Notes under the pieces: model-generated
Told to the model about the DNA's origin: nothing
The model's database searches: none
Seen by the model: only the letters and a program-made list of their open reading frames with translations
Made by a program: the position numbers and the translations under genes
Assembly (NCBI RefSeq): GCF_006442545.2
Contig: NZ_CP083952.1
Span: 6,312,130-6,376,129, forward strand
DNA length: 64,000 nucleotides
Source: Mesorhizobium sp. B2-1-8
GTDB lineage: Bacteria > Pseudomonadota > Alphaproteobacteria > Rhizobiales > Rhizobiaceae
Reading direction: 5' to 3'
Shown here: positions 56,390 to 64,000 of the stretch, piece by piece
Position numbering within the stretch: position 1 is the first letter of the stretch
How the letters are laid out: every line of letters begins with the position of its first letter

Positions 56390-56747
56390 TCGAGAGCTCC
56401 TACTCCACGTGTTACAGCACTTCCGTCAACTTCTGTGATGGTTGATCGGATGCTGCCAATCTAGGGAGAAGCTCTTTCGATCGGCTTAATAAACAGCCTT
56501 ACCGATTCCTTTCCCGCCCCGAACCAAGTGCGTGGTTAACTCCATACTAAGCGCTGGCTAATATCCCGCTTCGCGGGTCAACGCCGCAAAAGGCAAGGGC
56601 TTGGGGAAGCTTGCGGCCCCTGCGCGGATCCGGCCATGGGGGCAGCCATGCCGACCACTATATACGGCGGCGGCGAGCCGACTTAACCGTTGGTTCACCA
56701 ATCTCGTTCATGTTCCGTTGAACAGTCCGCTTGCGTGGAGCGCCTTG
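56390..56747. promoter_or_regulatory. Divergent promoter region of flp and the plus-strand pilus genes
   Basis: A 358-bp gene-free stretch. It holds a TTAACCA half-site on the minus strand (about 56535), TTTATTAA (about 56488) and one GANTC (about 56504), all candidates for cell-cycle control of flp. No small ORF with a plausible start was seen. Confidence 0.4.
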
Positions 56748-57170
56748 ATGGCCGTGCCGAGATCCTCAATCCTGATTGCCGCGCTTCTTGCCGCCGCCAG
56801 CTCGATCACACCCGCCAGGGCTGGCGCCGACATCGAGGTCACCATGAATCAGGCCAAGATCGTGAAACTGTCACGCCCCGCCGACACGATCGTCGTGGGC
56901 AACCCGGCAATCGCCGACGCTTCCGTCCAGGATGCCTCGACGGTCGTGCTCACCGGCAAGGGTTTCGGTGTCACCAATCTCGTGGTTCTCGACCAGGACG
57001 GCAGCCCGATCGTCGACGCACAGGTAACCGTGGTCCGCCAGGCAGCCTCGTCGGTTCGCATTTACCGGCGCGCGGAAGTCCAGACCATGTCGTGCACGCC
57101 CTATTGCGAAAGCTCCTACAAGAGCGAGGCGGAGAAATCGTCCGAAGCCGAGATGAGCGCCAGCAAATAG
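56748..57170 (+). CDS. Secretin N-domain-like periplasmic protein (stand-alone CpaC N-terminus)
   Basis: A 140-residue protein with a signal peptide (SSILIAALLAAASSITPARA) and one pilus-assembly N-terminal domain: IVKLSRPADTIVVGNPAIAD and LTGKGFGVTNLVVLDQDG match the same part of CpaC in this window. The secretin pore domain is missing. A charged C-terminal tail contains CTPYC. It may sit at the CpaC channel or act as a stand-alone Tad accessory. The start at 56748 has GGAG 7-8 bases upstream. Confidence 0.8.
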   Translation: MAVPRSSILIAALLAAASSITPARAGADIEVTMNQAKIVKLSRPADTIVVGNPAIADASVQDASTVVLTGKGFGVTNLVVLDQDGSPIVDAQVTVVRQAASSVRIYRRAEVQTMSCTPYCESSYKSEAEKSSEAEMSASK

Positions 57171-57310
57171 GCTGCACGGAGCGCGCCCATGGCCCAGGTT
57201 ACCGCCTGGTTAAAACGCCCGCGCCGACTTTAACGATCATTCAAACCGGACCTCAATTGGTTTGCGCTAACAGACCTGTCAGCACCGTCCAGGGATGGCA
57301 GGAACATCGC

Positions 57311-57892
57311 ATGAGCAAGCAGTTCAGCTCTACAGGTCAGCACAAGGTGGAGCGCGCCAGGTCTTTTCAACGCTTTGTGCGCGACCGGCGCGGCAGTACG
57401 GCGCTGGAGTTCGCGCTGCTTGCCATGCCATTTGCGCTCCTCGTTTTCGCCATCCTCGAAAGCTGCATCTCGTTTGCCAGCCAGGAGGTGATGGCCAACA
57501 TCACCGACGATGTCGCGCGCCGGCTGCGCACCGGTCAGTTGACGGCCGCCGACGTCGCCGGAGACAATTTGAAGAACATGATCTGCGACAAGCTGGAAAT
57601 CATCGTTTCCCAGGATTGTCCCAATCAGTTGAGCGTCGATCTTCGCCAATACACGACATTCGCCGACGCGGCCCTGGCCGGCTTCAGGATTCAGGCCGGT
57701 GACATCAAGCTGACGAAGAACGGTGCCGATGTGCCCTTTACCGTCACGCGGGGTGCGGCGGAATCAAGGAACATGCTGCGGGTCTTTTACAAATGGCCCA
57801 TCATGACCGATTTGATGGCGCAGTCGATGGGAGGCAACAAGACCCTGCATTTCGCGTCGGTGACCTGGCAGAACGAGCCGTTCGACAATTGA
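57311..57892 (+). CDS. TadE-like pseudopilin 1
   Basis: A 193-residue protein. A basic N-terminus ends in RDRRGSTALEFALLAMPFAL, the TadE/TadF-type prepilin processing site with Glu at +5, followed by a hydrophobic helix and a soluble domain with two Cys (MICDKLEI and SQDCPNQ). CpaA processes such minor pilins. Start ATG 57311 with AGGA upstream. Confidence 0.88.
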   Translation: MSKQFSSTGQHKVERARSFQRFVRDRRGSTALEFALLAMPFALLVFAILESCISFASQEVMANITDDVARRLRTGQLTAADVAGDNLKNMICDKLEIIVSQDCPNQLSVDLRQYTTFADAALAGFRIQAGDIKLTKNGADVPFTVTRGAAESRNMLRVFYKWPIMTDLMAQSMGGNKTLHFASVTWQNEPFDN

Positions 57893-57926
57893 GACCACCA
57901 CGGAAGCAACAACAAGAAAAAAGGCA

Positions 57927-58556
57927 ATGAGTATGATGCGTGCGGGGGCACATCTGGGAATTGCAGGGCTCTGGGGCAAATCGGTCCGGTTCTGGTCCAA
58001 TCGCCGCGGCGTCGCGGCGGTCGAGTTCGCGCTTATCGCGCCTATCCTGCTGGTCATGTATTTCATGACCATGGAGGCTTCGCAGGCCATAGAGACGAGC
58101 AAGAAGGTAAGCCGCGTCGGCAGCATGGTCGCCGATCTCGTGACGCAACAGCCGACGATCGTCAAGGCGGACCTCGATGCCATCATGAAGATCGGCAGCG
58201 TAACCCTTCAACCCTACAACCGCTCGACGCCGAACATCACCATCACGGCCATACAGGTCACCACCGATGCCACGCCGAGGGTGCTGGTGGTGTGGTCGCG
58301 CAAGGTGGTCAACGGTGTGAACGGCGTCGGAGCCACCGCCGGCACCGCTACCACGGTTCCGGCAACCCTCACGGTAGCCGGGACCTTCCTGATCCGCGTG
58401 GAAAGCAATCTGAACTATACGCCGATCATCGGCTGGACGACGGACAGCCCGCAGAAGCTTGGAATGACTCCATCTCTCACAACGACGATCCCGATGGGCG
58501 AAACCTATTATCTGCGCCCCCGCAGGAGCGCCACGATTCCTTGCAGCGACTGCTGA
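57927..58556 (+). CDS. TadE-like pseudopilin 2
   Basis: A 209-residue protein with the processing site SNRRGVAAVEFALIAPILLV near residue 25, then a membrane helix and a soluble beta-rich domain (NITITAIQVTTDATPRVLVV). It follows the first TadE-like gene by about 35 bp. The exact start among ATGs at 57927, 57933 and 57936 is open. No TadG (von Willebrand type) gene is in the window. Confidence 0.87.
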   Translation: MSMMRAGAHLGIAGLWGKSVRFWSNRRGVAAVEFALIAPILLVMYFMTMEASQAIETSKKVSRVGSMVADLVTQQPTIVKADLDAIMKIGSVTLQPYNRSTPNITITAIQVTTDATPRVLVVWSRKVVNGVNGVGATAGTATTVPATLTVAGTFLIRVESNLNYTPIIGWTTDSPQKLGMTPSLTTTIPMGETYYLRPRRSATIPCSDC

Positions 58557-58561
58557 AAACC

Positions 58562-59479
58562 TTATCGCCGACCGCCATCGGCCGACACCAGGCGCACGAT
58601 GGCTTCCGCCGTCGCATAATCCTTTGAAGCCACAGGCATAAAGCCGCCGGTATGCTTCGATTCCAGAAGATCGTAGACATCCGGCGTCGTCGATTTGAGG
58701 TTGGTGAGAAACACGGTCAGCCGACGCTTGGCTTCCGGATCGAGATCGCTGCGCACTGCATGGGGACCGTATCTCAGCAGACCCGATATCCACACCACCT
58801 GAAGGGCCGAAAGGCCTGATGCCTCGAGCCTTGCCTGCGTGCCCCCGGCCACTCGCGGCTGTCCGTCGGCCGCTGCCTTCACCCAGCCGAACATGGCGTC
58901 GGCTTGACCGTCGACGAGCATGGTTTCGGCCGCCGACGCCGAGGGGGCATGGACAAGGAACGGTGCATCTTCGGCGATCTCGACGTGTTCGGCGGCCAAC
59001 CCGGCCAAGGGCAGAAGCGAACCGCCGACGCTGTCCGGCGGCGGCATGGCGATCCGATGGGTCTCCAAGTCAGCCAGCCCGGGCAGTTTGCCATTCCTGG
59101 TCAGCAGCACCGAGCGGATGCCGGCCGCACCGTCGGAGTCGACCGGAGCCACGAGCGGCTCGATGCATCCGCAGCGTTGCAGCGCCGTGGCGTAGGCGGT
59201 CGCCGAATAGATGGCGTATTCGATCCGCGCATTGGCCTGTCCCTCGATCAGTGCCGCATAATCGCGGGCAACGACGAATTCGACCTTCATGCCGAGTGCA
59301 TTGGTAAAGGCTTGCGTCAACACCGCCAGCCCCGGAACGGTGTTGCCAGCGCCAGGCTCGGCGACGATGCCGATGCGAAATGTGCCGATATCGTCGCGCC
59401 AGTCCGCCCATGCCGGTCCACACCAGAACGCGCCGTTCACAGCCATGAGGGCAATCCATGCCTTGAGCGCAACCTTCAT
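58562..59479 (-). CDS. PhnD-like phosphate/phosphonate-type binding protein
   Basis: A 305-residue periplasmic protein with a signal peptide (AWIALMAVNGAFWCGPAWA). The PhnD/SsuA/transferrin fold shows as IGTFRIGIVAEPGAGNT, YAALIEGQANARIEYAIYSA and LADLETHRIAMPPPDSVGG. No ABC partners are next to it, so the ligand is unknown. The start at ATG 59479 is chosen over a long upstream frame (GGCGG upstream). It converges on the second TadE-like gene. Confidence 0.83.
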   Translation of the reverse strand: MKVALKAWIALMAVNGAFWCGPAWADWRDDIGTFRIGIVAEPGAGNTVPGLAVLTQAFTNALGMKVEFVVARDYAALIEGQANARIEYAIYSATAYATALQRCGCIEPLVAPVDSDGAAGIRSVLLTRNGKLPGLADLETHRIAMPPPDSVGGSLLPLAGLAAEHVEIAEDAPFLVHAPSASAAETMLVDGQADAMFGWVKAAADGQPRVAGGTQARLEASGLSALQVVWISGLLRYGPHAVRSDLDPEAKRRLTVFLTNLKSTTPDVYDLLESKHTGGFMPVASKDYATAEAIVRLVSADGGRR

Positions 59480-59697
59480 GACAAAACCGCCTTTGCCCTT
59501 TGTTCGTCCATGGACATGCCCAACTCGTCTCGACACCTGATCTTTCGTGCTTGTATCTCGTTGTCCCAAAACCGCTGCGCACTTTTGGGCGACATGGACT
59601 TGACTATCGCGCCAAGCCGTTGCCGTTTGGTTTCCGAATTGCCAAGGCCGCCGTGGAACCCTATGTCTGGGCGTCCACACTGGCAACAAACGACCCG

Positions 59698-60939
59698 ATG
59701 GCGCGTGCTTTTCTCTTCGTCCTGGATTCCTTCGGCATCGGCGGCGCGGCCGACGCCGAAAGCTATGGCGACGCCGGCGCCAATACGCTGGCGCACATCG
59801 CCGAAGCTTGCGCGGAAGGGCGCGCGGATCGCGAAGGGCTCCGTCAGGGACCACTGTTCGTCCCCCATATGGCATCGCTGGGACTTGGCAAGGCAGCCGA
59901 GACGGCGACAGCACTGGGTTTTACGCATTTCGGGACGGACCTGCTCGCCAATGCCTTCCATGGCGCGGCGCAAGAGATTTCGACCGGCAAGGACACGCCC
60001 TCCGGCCACTGGGAGATCGCAGGCCTGCCGGTGCGCTTCGACTGGGGCTATTTCCCCGACACGGTTCCCGCCTTTCCGGCCGACCTGACCGAGGCGATCA
60101 TCCGCGAGGGCAAGGTGCCCGGCATCCTCGGCAATTGCCATGCTCCAGGGACCGAGATCATCGAGCGCTTCGGCGAGGAACACATCCGCACCGGCAAGCC
60201 GATTTGCTACACGTCGGTCGATTCCGTCCTGCAGATCGCCGCACATGAGACCCATTTCGGTCTGCAGCGGCTCTATGAATTCTGCCAGGTGGTGCGCCGG
60301 CTGGTCGACCCGCTGAGGATCGGACGGGTGATCGCACGTCCGTTCGTCGGCGAGACATCAGCCACCTTCGAGCGGACGTACAACCGCCGCGACTACGCCG
60401 TGCCGCCACCCGAGCCGACATTGCTCGACCGGGTGACGGCGCGCGGCAGCCGCGTCATCGCCGTCGGCAAGATCGGCGACATCTTCGCTCATCGCGGGAT
60501 CTCGCAAGTCCGCAAGGCTGCGGGCAACATGGCCATGTTCGATCAGGCGCTGCTCGCCATGGACGAGGCCGGCGACGGCGACCTCGTCTTCGCCAATTTC
60601 GTCGATTTCGATACCGAATTCGGCCATCGCCGCGACGTCGCCGGTTATGCCGCCGCGCTCGAGGCCTTCGACCGGAGGCTTCCGGAGGCATTTGCGAAGC
60701 TGAAGCAGGGCGACCTTCTCATCCTGACCGCCGATCATGGCAACGATCCGACCTGGCGCGGCACCGATCATACCCGCGAACGCATTCCGGTCATCGGCAC
60801 TGGACCTGGCCTCAAAGGCGGCGACATAGGGCTTAGGGCGACATTCGCCGATATCGGCGAGACGGTTGCCGAACATCTCGCGCTGAGGCGCGGCCGCAAC
60901 GGCATATCCTTCCATGCCTCGATTGGCGGCCATGCCTGA
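59698..60939 (+). CDS. deoB: Phosphopentomutase
   Basis: A 413-residue alkaline-phosphatase-superfamily mutase converting (deoxy)ribose 1-phosphate to 5-phosphate in nucleoside salvage. Metal motifs: [20 protein letters not shown] at the start, [32 protein letters not shown]. The start ATG at 59698 fits the family N-terminus. Its last 8 bases overlap mutM. Confidence 0.94.
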   Translation: MARAFLFVLDSFGIGGAADAESYGDAGANTLAHIAEACAEGRADREGLRQGPLFVPHMASLGLGKAAETATALGFTHFGTDLLANAFHGAAQEISTGKDTPSGHWEIAGLPVRFDWGYFPDTVPAFPADLTEAIIREGKVPGILGNCHAPGTEIIERFGEEHIRTGKPICYTSVDSVLQIAAHETHFGLQRLYEFCQVVRRLVDPLRIGRVIARPFVGETSATFERTYNRRDYAVPPPEPTLLDRVTARGSRVIAVGKIGDIFAHRGISQVRKAAGNMAMFDQALLAMDEAGDGDLVFANFVDFDTEFGHRRDVAGYAAALEAFDRRLPEAFAKLKQGDLLILTADHGNDPTWRGTDHTRERIPVIGTGPGLKGGDIGLRATFADIGETVAEHLALRRGRNGISFHASIGGHA

Positions 60940-61822
60940 GCTACCCGAAGTCGAAACGGTCCGGCGCGGTCTGCAGCCGGTCCTGGAAGGTGCCCATCTG
61001 GCCAAGGTCGAGATGAGACGGCCCGATCTGCGCTTCCCCTTCCCCGATCGGTTTTCGGAGCGGCTGACCGGCAGGACGATCACGGCGCTTGGACGGCGGG
61101 CCAAATACCTGACCATGCATATTCAGGGCGGTCCGGTGCTGATCTGCCATCTCGGCATGTCCGGCTCCTTTCGCATCGAGACCGGCGACGACGGCGAGAC
61201 ACCGGGCGTGTTCCACCATGAACGCTCGAAGAGCGCGGCGCACGATCATGTCGTGTTCCATGTCGTTTCCGCGTCCGGCGGGCGGTCACTTGTGATCTTC
61301 AACGACCCGCGCCGCTTCGGTTTCATGCTGTTTGGTGAAGAGCCGCCGGAGACGCATCCGATGCTCGCCGGACTGGGCGTCGAACCCACCGGCAATGCGC
61401 TGGACGGCGTTCTGCTTGCCTCGTTGCTGAAAGGCCGCAGGTCGCCGCTCAAGGCAGCGCTTCTCGACCAGAGGCTGATCGCCGGTCTAGGCAATATATA
61501 TGTCTCGGAGGCACTCTGGCGCGCCGGCCTGTCACCGCTGCGCGAGGCGGGCACCATCGCCAGGACGGGCAAGAAGGCCAGGGAACAAAGCGAACGCCTC
61601 GCCGCGGCGATCCGCTCGGTCATATCAGATGCCATCGCGGCAGGCGGGTCTTCGCTGCGCGACTACGTGCACACCGATGGATCGCTGGGTTATTTCCAGC
61701 ATTCCTTCGCCGTCTACGACCGCGAAGGCGAGCCTTGCCCGAAGCCCGGCTGCGGCGGCCATGTCGAACGGATCGTGCAGAGCGGGCGCTCGACCTTCTA
61801 TTGCCGGACGTGTCAGACGTGA
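60932..61822 (+). CDS. mutM: Formamidopyrimidine-DNA glycosylase
   Basis: A 296-residue Fpg/MutM base-excision repair enzyme for 8-oxoguanine. It begins MPELPEVET (catalytic Pro2, Glu3), contains the H2TH helix region and ends with a zinc finger ([20 protein letters not shown], then CRTC). The start at 60932 overlaps deoB by 8 bases, suggesting coupling. Confidence 0.95.
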   Translation: MPELPEVETVRRGLQPVLEGAHLAKVEMRRPDLRFPFPDRFSERLTGRTITALGRRAKYLTMHIQGGPVLICHLGMSGSFRIETGDDGETPGVFHHERSKSAAHDHVVFHVVSASGGRSLVIFNDPRRFGFMLFGEEPPETHPMLAGLGVEPTGNALDGVLLASLLKGRRSPLKAALLDQRLIAGLGNIYVSEALWRAGLSPLREAGTIARTGKKAREQSERLAAAIRSVISDAIAAGGSSLRDYVHTDGSLGYFQHSFAVYDREGEPCPKPGCGGHVERIVQSGRSTFYCRTCQT

Positions 61823-61855
61823 GCTAGACCGATGTCGAGCAAGGAGGAACAGCCA

Positions 61856-62629
61856 ATGGCCTATGAGACGATCATCATCGAGAGGCGCGGCAAGGTCGGG
61901 TTGATCACGCTGAACCGGCCAAAGGCGCTCAACGCGTTGAATTCCCAGATTCTTGCCGAACTCGTCGCAGCCGTGAACGTTTTCTGCGCCGATACTGGCA
62001 TCGGCGCCATGGTCGTTACCGGTTCCGACAAGGCCTTTGCCGCAGGTGCCGACATCAAGGAAATGCAGGCAATCTCCTATGCGGATGCCTACAGCCAGGA
62101 CTTCTTCGTCGGCTGGGAAGAGTTCACGCGGGCGCGAAAGCCGATCATCGCGGCGGTGGCCGGTTATGCGCTCGGTGGCGGCTGCGAACTTGCCATGATG
62201 TGCGATTTCATCATTGCCGCCGACACCGCGAAATTCGGCCAGCCCGAGATCACGCTCGGTGTCATTCCCGGCATGGGTGGGTCGCAACGCCTGACCCGGT
62301 TCGTCGGCAAATCGAAGGCGATGGACATGTGCCTGACCGGACGCATGATGGATGCCGCCGAGGCCGAACGTTCGGGCCTCGTGTCGCGGGTCGTCCCGGC
62401 CGGCGAGCTGGTCCAGGAGGCGGTCAAGGCGGCGGCCAAAATCGCCGATTTCTCCCTGCCGTCGGTGATGATGGCCAAGGAAGCCGTCAACCGGGCCTAT
62501 GAGACGACGCTTGCCGAGGGATTGCGCTTCGAACGCCGCCTTTTCCATTCGCTTTTCGCGCTCGAAGACCAGAAGGAAGGCATGGCGGCGTTCGCCGAAA
62601 AACGGAAGCCGAATTTCACCAACCGGTAG
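61856..62629 (+). CDS. Enoyl-CoA hydratase
   Basis: A 257-residue crotonase with both catalytic glutamates present: Glu111 ([12 protein letters not shown]) and Glu131 (FGQPEITLG). It is therefore a true hydratase, unlike the LuxI-linked crotonase at 9894-10643. Start ATG 61856 with AAGGAGG 8 bases upstream; an in-frame ATG at 61832 lacks this. Its place between mutM and rpsT near dnaA is conserved in rhizobia. Confidence 0.93.
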   Translation: MAYETIIIERRGKVGLITLNRPKALNALNSQILAELVAAVNVFCADTGIGAMVVTGSDKAFAAGADIKEMQAISYADAYSQDFFVGWEEFTRARKPIIAAVAGYALGGGCELAMMCDFIIAADTAKFGQPEITLGVIPGMGGSQRLTRFVGKSKAMDMCLTGRMMDAAEAERSGLVSRVVPAGELVQEAVKAAAKIADFSLPSVMMAKEAVNRAYETTLAEGLRFERRLFHSLFALEDQKEGMAAFAEKRKPNFTNR

Positions 62630-62809
62630 GGCATTGCGGTCCAGCGACCGAAACCCGTTGCATCGACCAAAAAGAACGCCAGGCGGCGTTGACGCGCCGG
62701 AAAAGCTGAACTATAAGCCGCACCAACCGAGGCGGCCCCGTGGCTGCCCGTTTGTTTTTTGCGCCCTGCGGCACGCCGCGTGCGCCGACCAGATCAGAAG
62801 AGAGGCATC

Positions 62810-63076
62810 ATGGCCAACACATCCTCGGCCAAAAAGGCAACGCGCAAGATCGCTCGCCGCGCAGCGATCAACAAGAACCGCCGCTCGCGCGTCCGCACCT
62901 ACGTCCGCCAGGTCGAGGAGGCACTCGCCTCGGGCGACAAGGCTGCCGCACAGGCCGCCTTCAAGGCAGCCGAGCCGGAATTGATGCGCGCCGCGACCAA
63001 GGGCGTGATCCACAAGAACACGGCCTCACGCAAGGTGTCGCGTCTCGCCCAGCGCCTCAAGGTGCTGTCGGCCTGA
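62810..63076 (+). CDS. rpsT: 30S ribosomal protein S20
   Basis: An 88-residue basic protein beginning [18 protein letters not shown], with the S20 helical pattern ([20 protein letters not shown]) binding 16S rRNA. GAGAGG lies before the ATG. It has its own terminator at 63105. Confidence 0.96.
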   Translation: MANTSSAKKATRKIARRAAINKNRRSRVRTYVRQVEEALASGDKAAAQAAFKAAEPELMRAATKGVIHKNTASRKVSRLAQRLKVLSA

Positions 63077-63104
63077 CATCGCCTTCTCAGGACGATCTTC
63101 TTCG

Positions 63105-63131
63105 AACCCGGCCGATCGTGCCGGGTTTTTT
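63105..63131 (+). terminator. Terminator of rpsT
   Basis: AACCCGGC and GCCGGGTT pair, followed by a T run; 28 bp after the rpsT stop. Confidence 0.9.
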
Positions 63132-63928
63132 CGTTTGCCGGCAAGTACTTAAAAAGAATAGCCGAAAACAGCTGCAAATGCAGATTCAACAGTTTGAAAT
63201 GGTTTGCCGGCACATTCATGCCCACTGATGATCGATACGCATGAAAAGCGTCGACTTAAAAAACCATGCCCTGCAGAAATAGCTGCAGCTTTTCAAATGG
63301 TTAGCGACAGTCATCCACAACTTGTCCACAACGCGCCGAAGGGACGGGAGGACAACCGGCTGTCAAGAGAATTATTTCAGAAAATTTCACGCCGGCCCGG
63401 CTTTTTCATATTCGTCGGAAAAGGGTTTGAATCACAATGGCTTTGTCAAAATACGCCACTGCGGCATGGCGCTCCGACGCGCCCGAGGTAACCAGATTCC
63501 TTAAAAATCCGTTAGACGTGGCCTTGCCCTATCCACAGCGATTTCGGTAATGTCGATCTATCGAAAGGGACGGGCCTCTGGCCCTAACCCAGCCTGACGC
63601 GGCAAGCTTAAATTGGCGGGATTTGCGACGCGGATCAAGTCCGCGGACGGGTATGGTTTGCTCTTTTTCGATACGGTAGGGGACTGGCGTAACTAGACAT
63701 GGCAGGTAGACGGCGCGCCGGCGCTCTTTCGCCGGACGGTGTCGTATTGCCCTGACATACCCGACGCGGACTGGCTTCCATGGGCCGGCACCGGTTCCCT
63801 TGGATGGTGGGCGACGTTCATTGCCGGCGGCGGCAACGGGCATCGTAGCGAAGACACGGTCGCTGGAAGAAGATGCAGGAGGCGCATCGCCGGCGAAAAA
63901 CAGGTACAGAAAGGCAAGGAACTCGATC
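63132..63928. promoter_or_regulatory. Long gene-free region before dnaA with DnaA-box-like and GANTC sites
   Basis: About 800 bp without a credible gene. DnaA-box-like 9-mers, each one mismatch from TTATCCACA: TCATCCACA (63311-63319), TTGTCCACA (63322-63330) and CTATCCACA (63529-63537). GANTC sites at 63183-63187, 63429-63433 and 63495-63499. A local A/T-rich stretch runs at about 63365-63400. This looks like an autoregulated, cell-cycle controlled dnaA promoter; an origin role is less likely and untested. Confidence 0.6.
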
Positions 63929-64000
63929 ATGCAGAGCGGCATCGAAAGGGAGCTTACGGGCGACCTCCCATTTCCTGGAACTTTGGTCGGAGCAAACGAG
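63929..64000 (+). CDS. dnaA: Chromosomal replication initiator DnaA (first 24 codons)
   Basis: The ATG at 63929 opens MQSGIERELTGDLPFPGTLV, which I recall as the N-terminus of Mesorhizobium DnaA. AAGGA lies 7-10 bases upstream. The gene continues past the right edge. Position after rpsT is the usual one in Rhizobiales. Identification rests on the short N-terminus and gene order. Confidence 0.8.
   Translation, partial: MQSGIERELTGDLPFPGTLVGANE

Noticed and set aside
63204..63942. Small genes in the dnaA upstream region (open frames at 63204-63491 and 63529-63942)
   Set aside because: No family resemblance or convincing ribosome site; they overlap the DnaA-box-like and GANTC sites and each other's space.

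Overview
The window looks like a piece of an alphaproteobacterial chromosome from the Rhizobiales, most likely Mesorhizobium or a close relative. The DNA is GC-rich. It carries GcrA, a class I lysyl-tRNA synthetase, a PodJ-type polarity protein, an argD-argF-hslO cluster, a LuxR/LuxI pair with an overlapping crotonase gene, and a fpg-ech-rpsT-dnaA series at the right edge. Palindromic intergenic repeats of the rhizobial type occur at about 1.2 kb and 8.8 kb. The genus call rests on remembered family features, not on a search.

Layout. At 0-5.4 kb are a truncated glycosyltransferase, apaG, the arginine cluster argD-argF-hslO (minus strand) with an unusual leader, and divergent gcrA. At 5.5-9.8 kb are corA, phoU, phoR and divergent ppk2, a phosphate/polyphosphate group in which no pst transporter genes separate phoR from phoU. 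At 9.9-12.1 kb is a quorum-sensing operon (luxR, luxI, crotonase). At 12.3-18.9 kb are mixed genes: a solute-binding protein, TerB, lysK, a degenerate nuclease-like protein, an S24 regulator and an ankyrin protein. At 18.9-26.7 kb is a fatty-acid beta-oxidation operon (two acyl-CoA dehydrogenases, FadB-type protein, thiolase, and a thioesterase broken by one amber codon) behind a MerR-family regulator with a strong palindromic operator. At 27.1-31.1 kb is a large podJ-like gene.

At 31.3-40.3 kb are a TauE/SafE exporter with a TIGR02186-like partner, an Hsp70-like protein, a LysR regulator and a three-subunit molybdoenzyme resembling cytoplasmic sulfite dehydrogenase SoeABC. At 40.3-46.2 kb are DNA-repair genes (PdeM, Lhr), an NlpC/P60 peptidase, MarR and a leucyl aminopeptidase. 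At 46.3-58.6 kb is a Tad/Flp pilus locus: tadD, then flp-cpaA-cpaB-cpaC-cpaD-cpaE-cpaF-tadB-tadC on the minus strand, and a small secretin N-domain protein plus two TadE-like pseudopilins on the plus strand. At 58.6-64 kb are a PhnD-like binding protein, deoB, mutM, an enoyl-CoA hydratase, rpsT, and the first 24 codons of dnaA after an almost 800-bp non-coding region with DnaA-box-like and GANTC sites.

The cell-cycle theme is clear: gcrA, podJ, Tad pili and dnaA are all here, with clustered GANTC (CcrM/GcrA) or CtrA-like sites next to several of them. The most unusual local signals are the Arg-rich candidate leader ORF that ends exactly on the argD start codon, the LuxI-linked crotonase that lacks both hydratase glutamates, and the single nonsense codon in the thioesterase gene. 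No tRNA, rRNA, CRISPR array, insertion sequence or prophage was seen.
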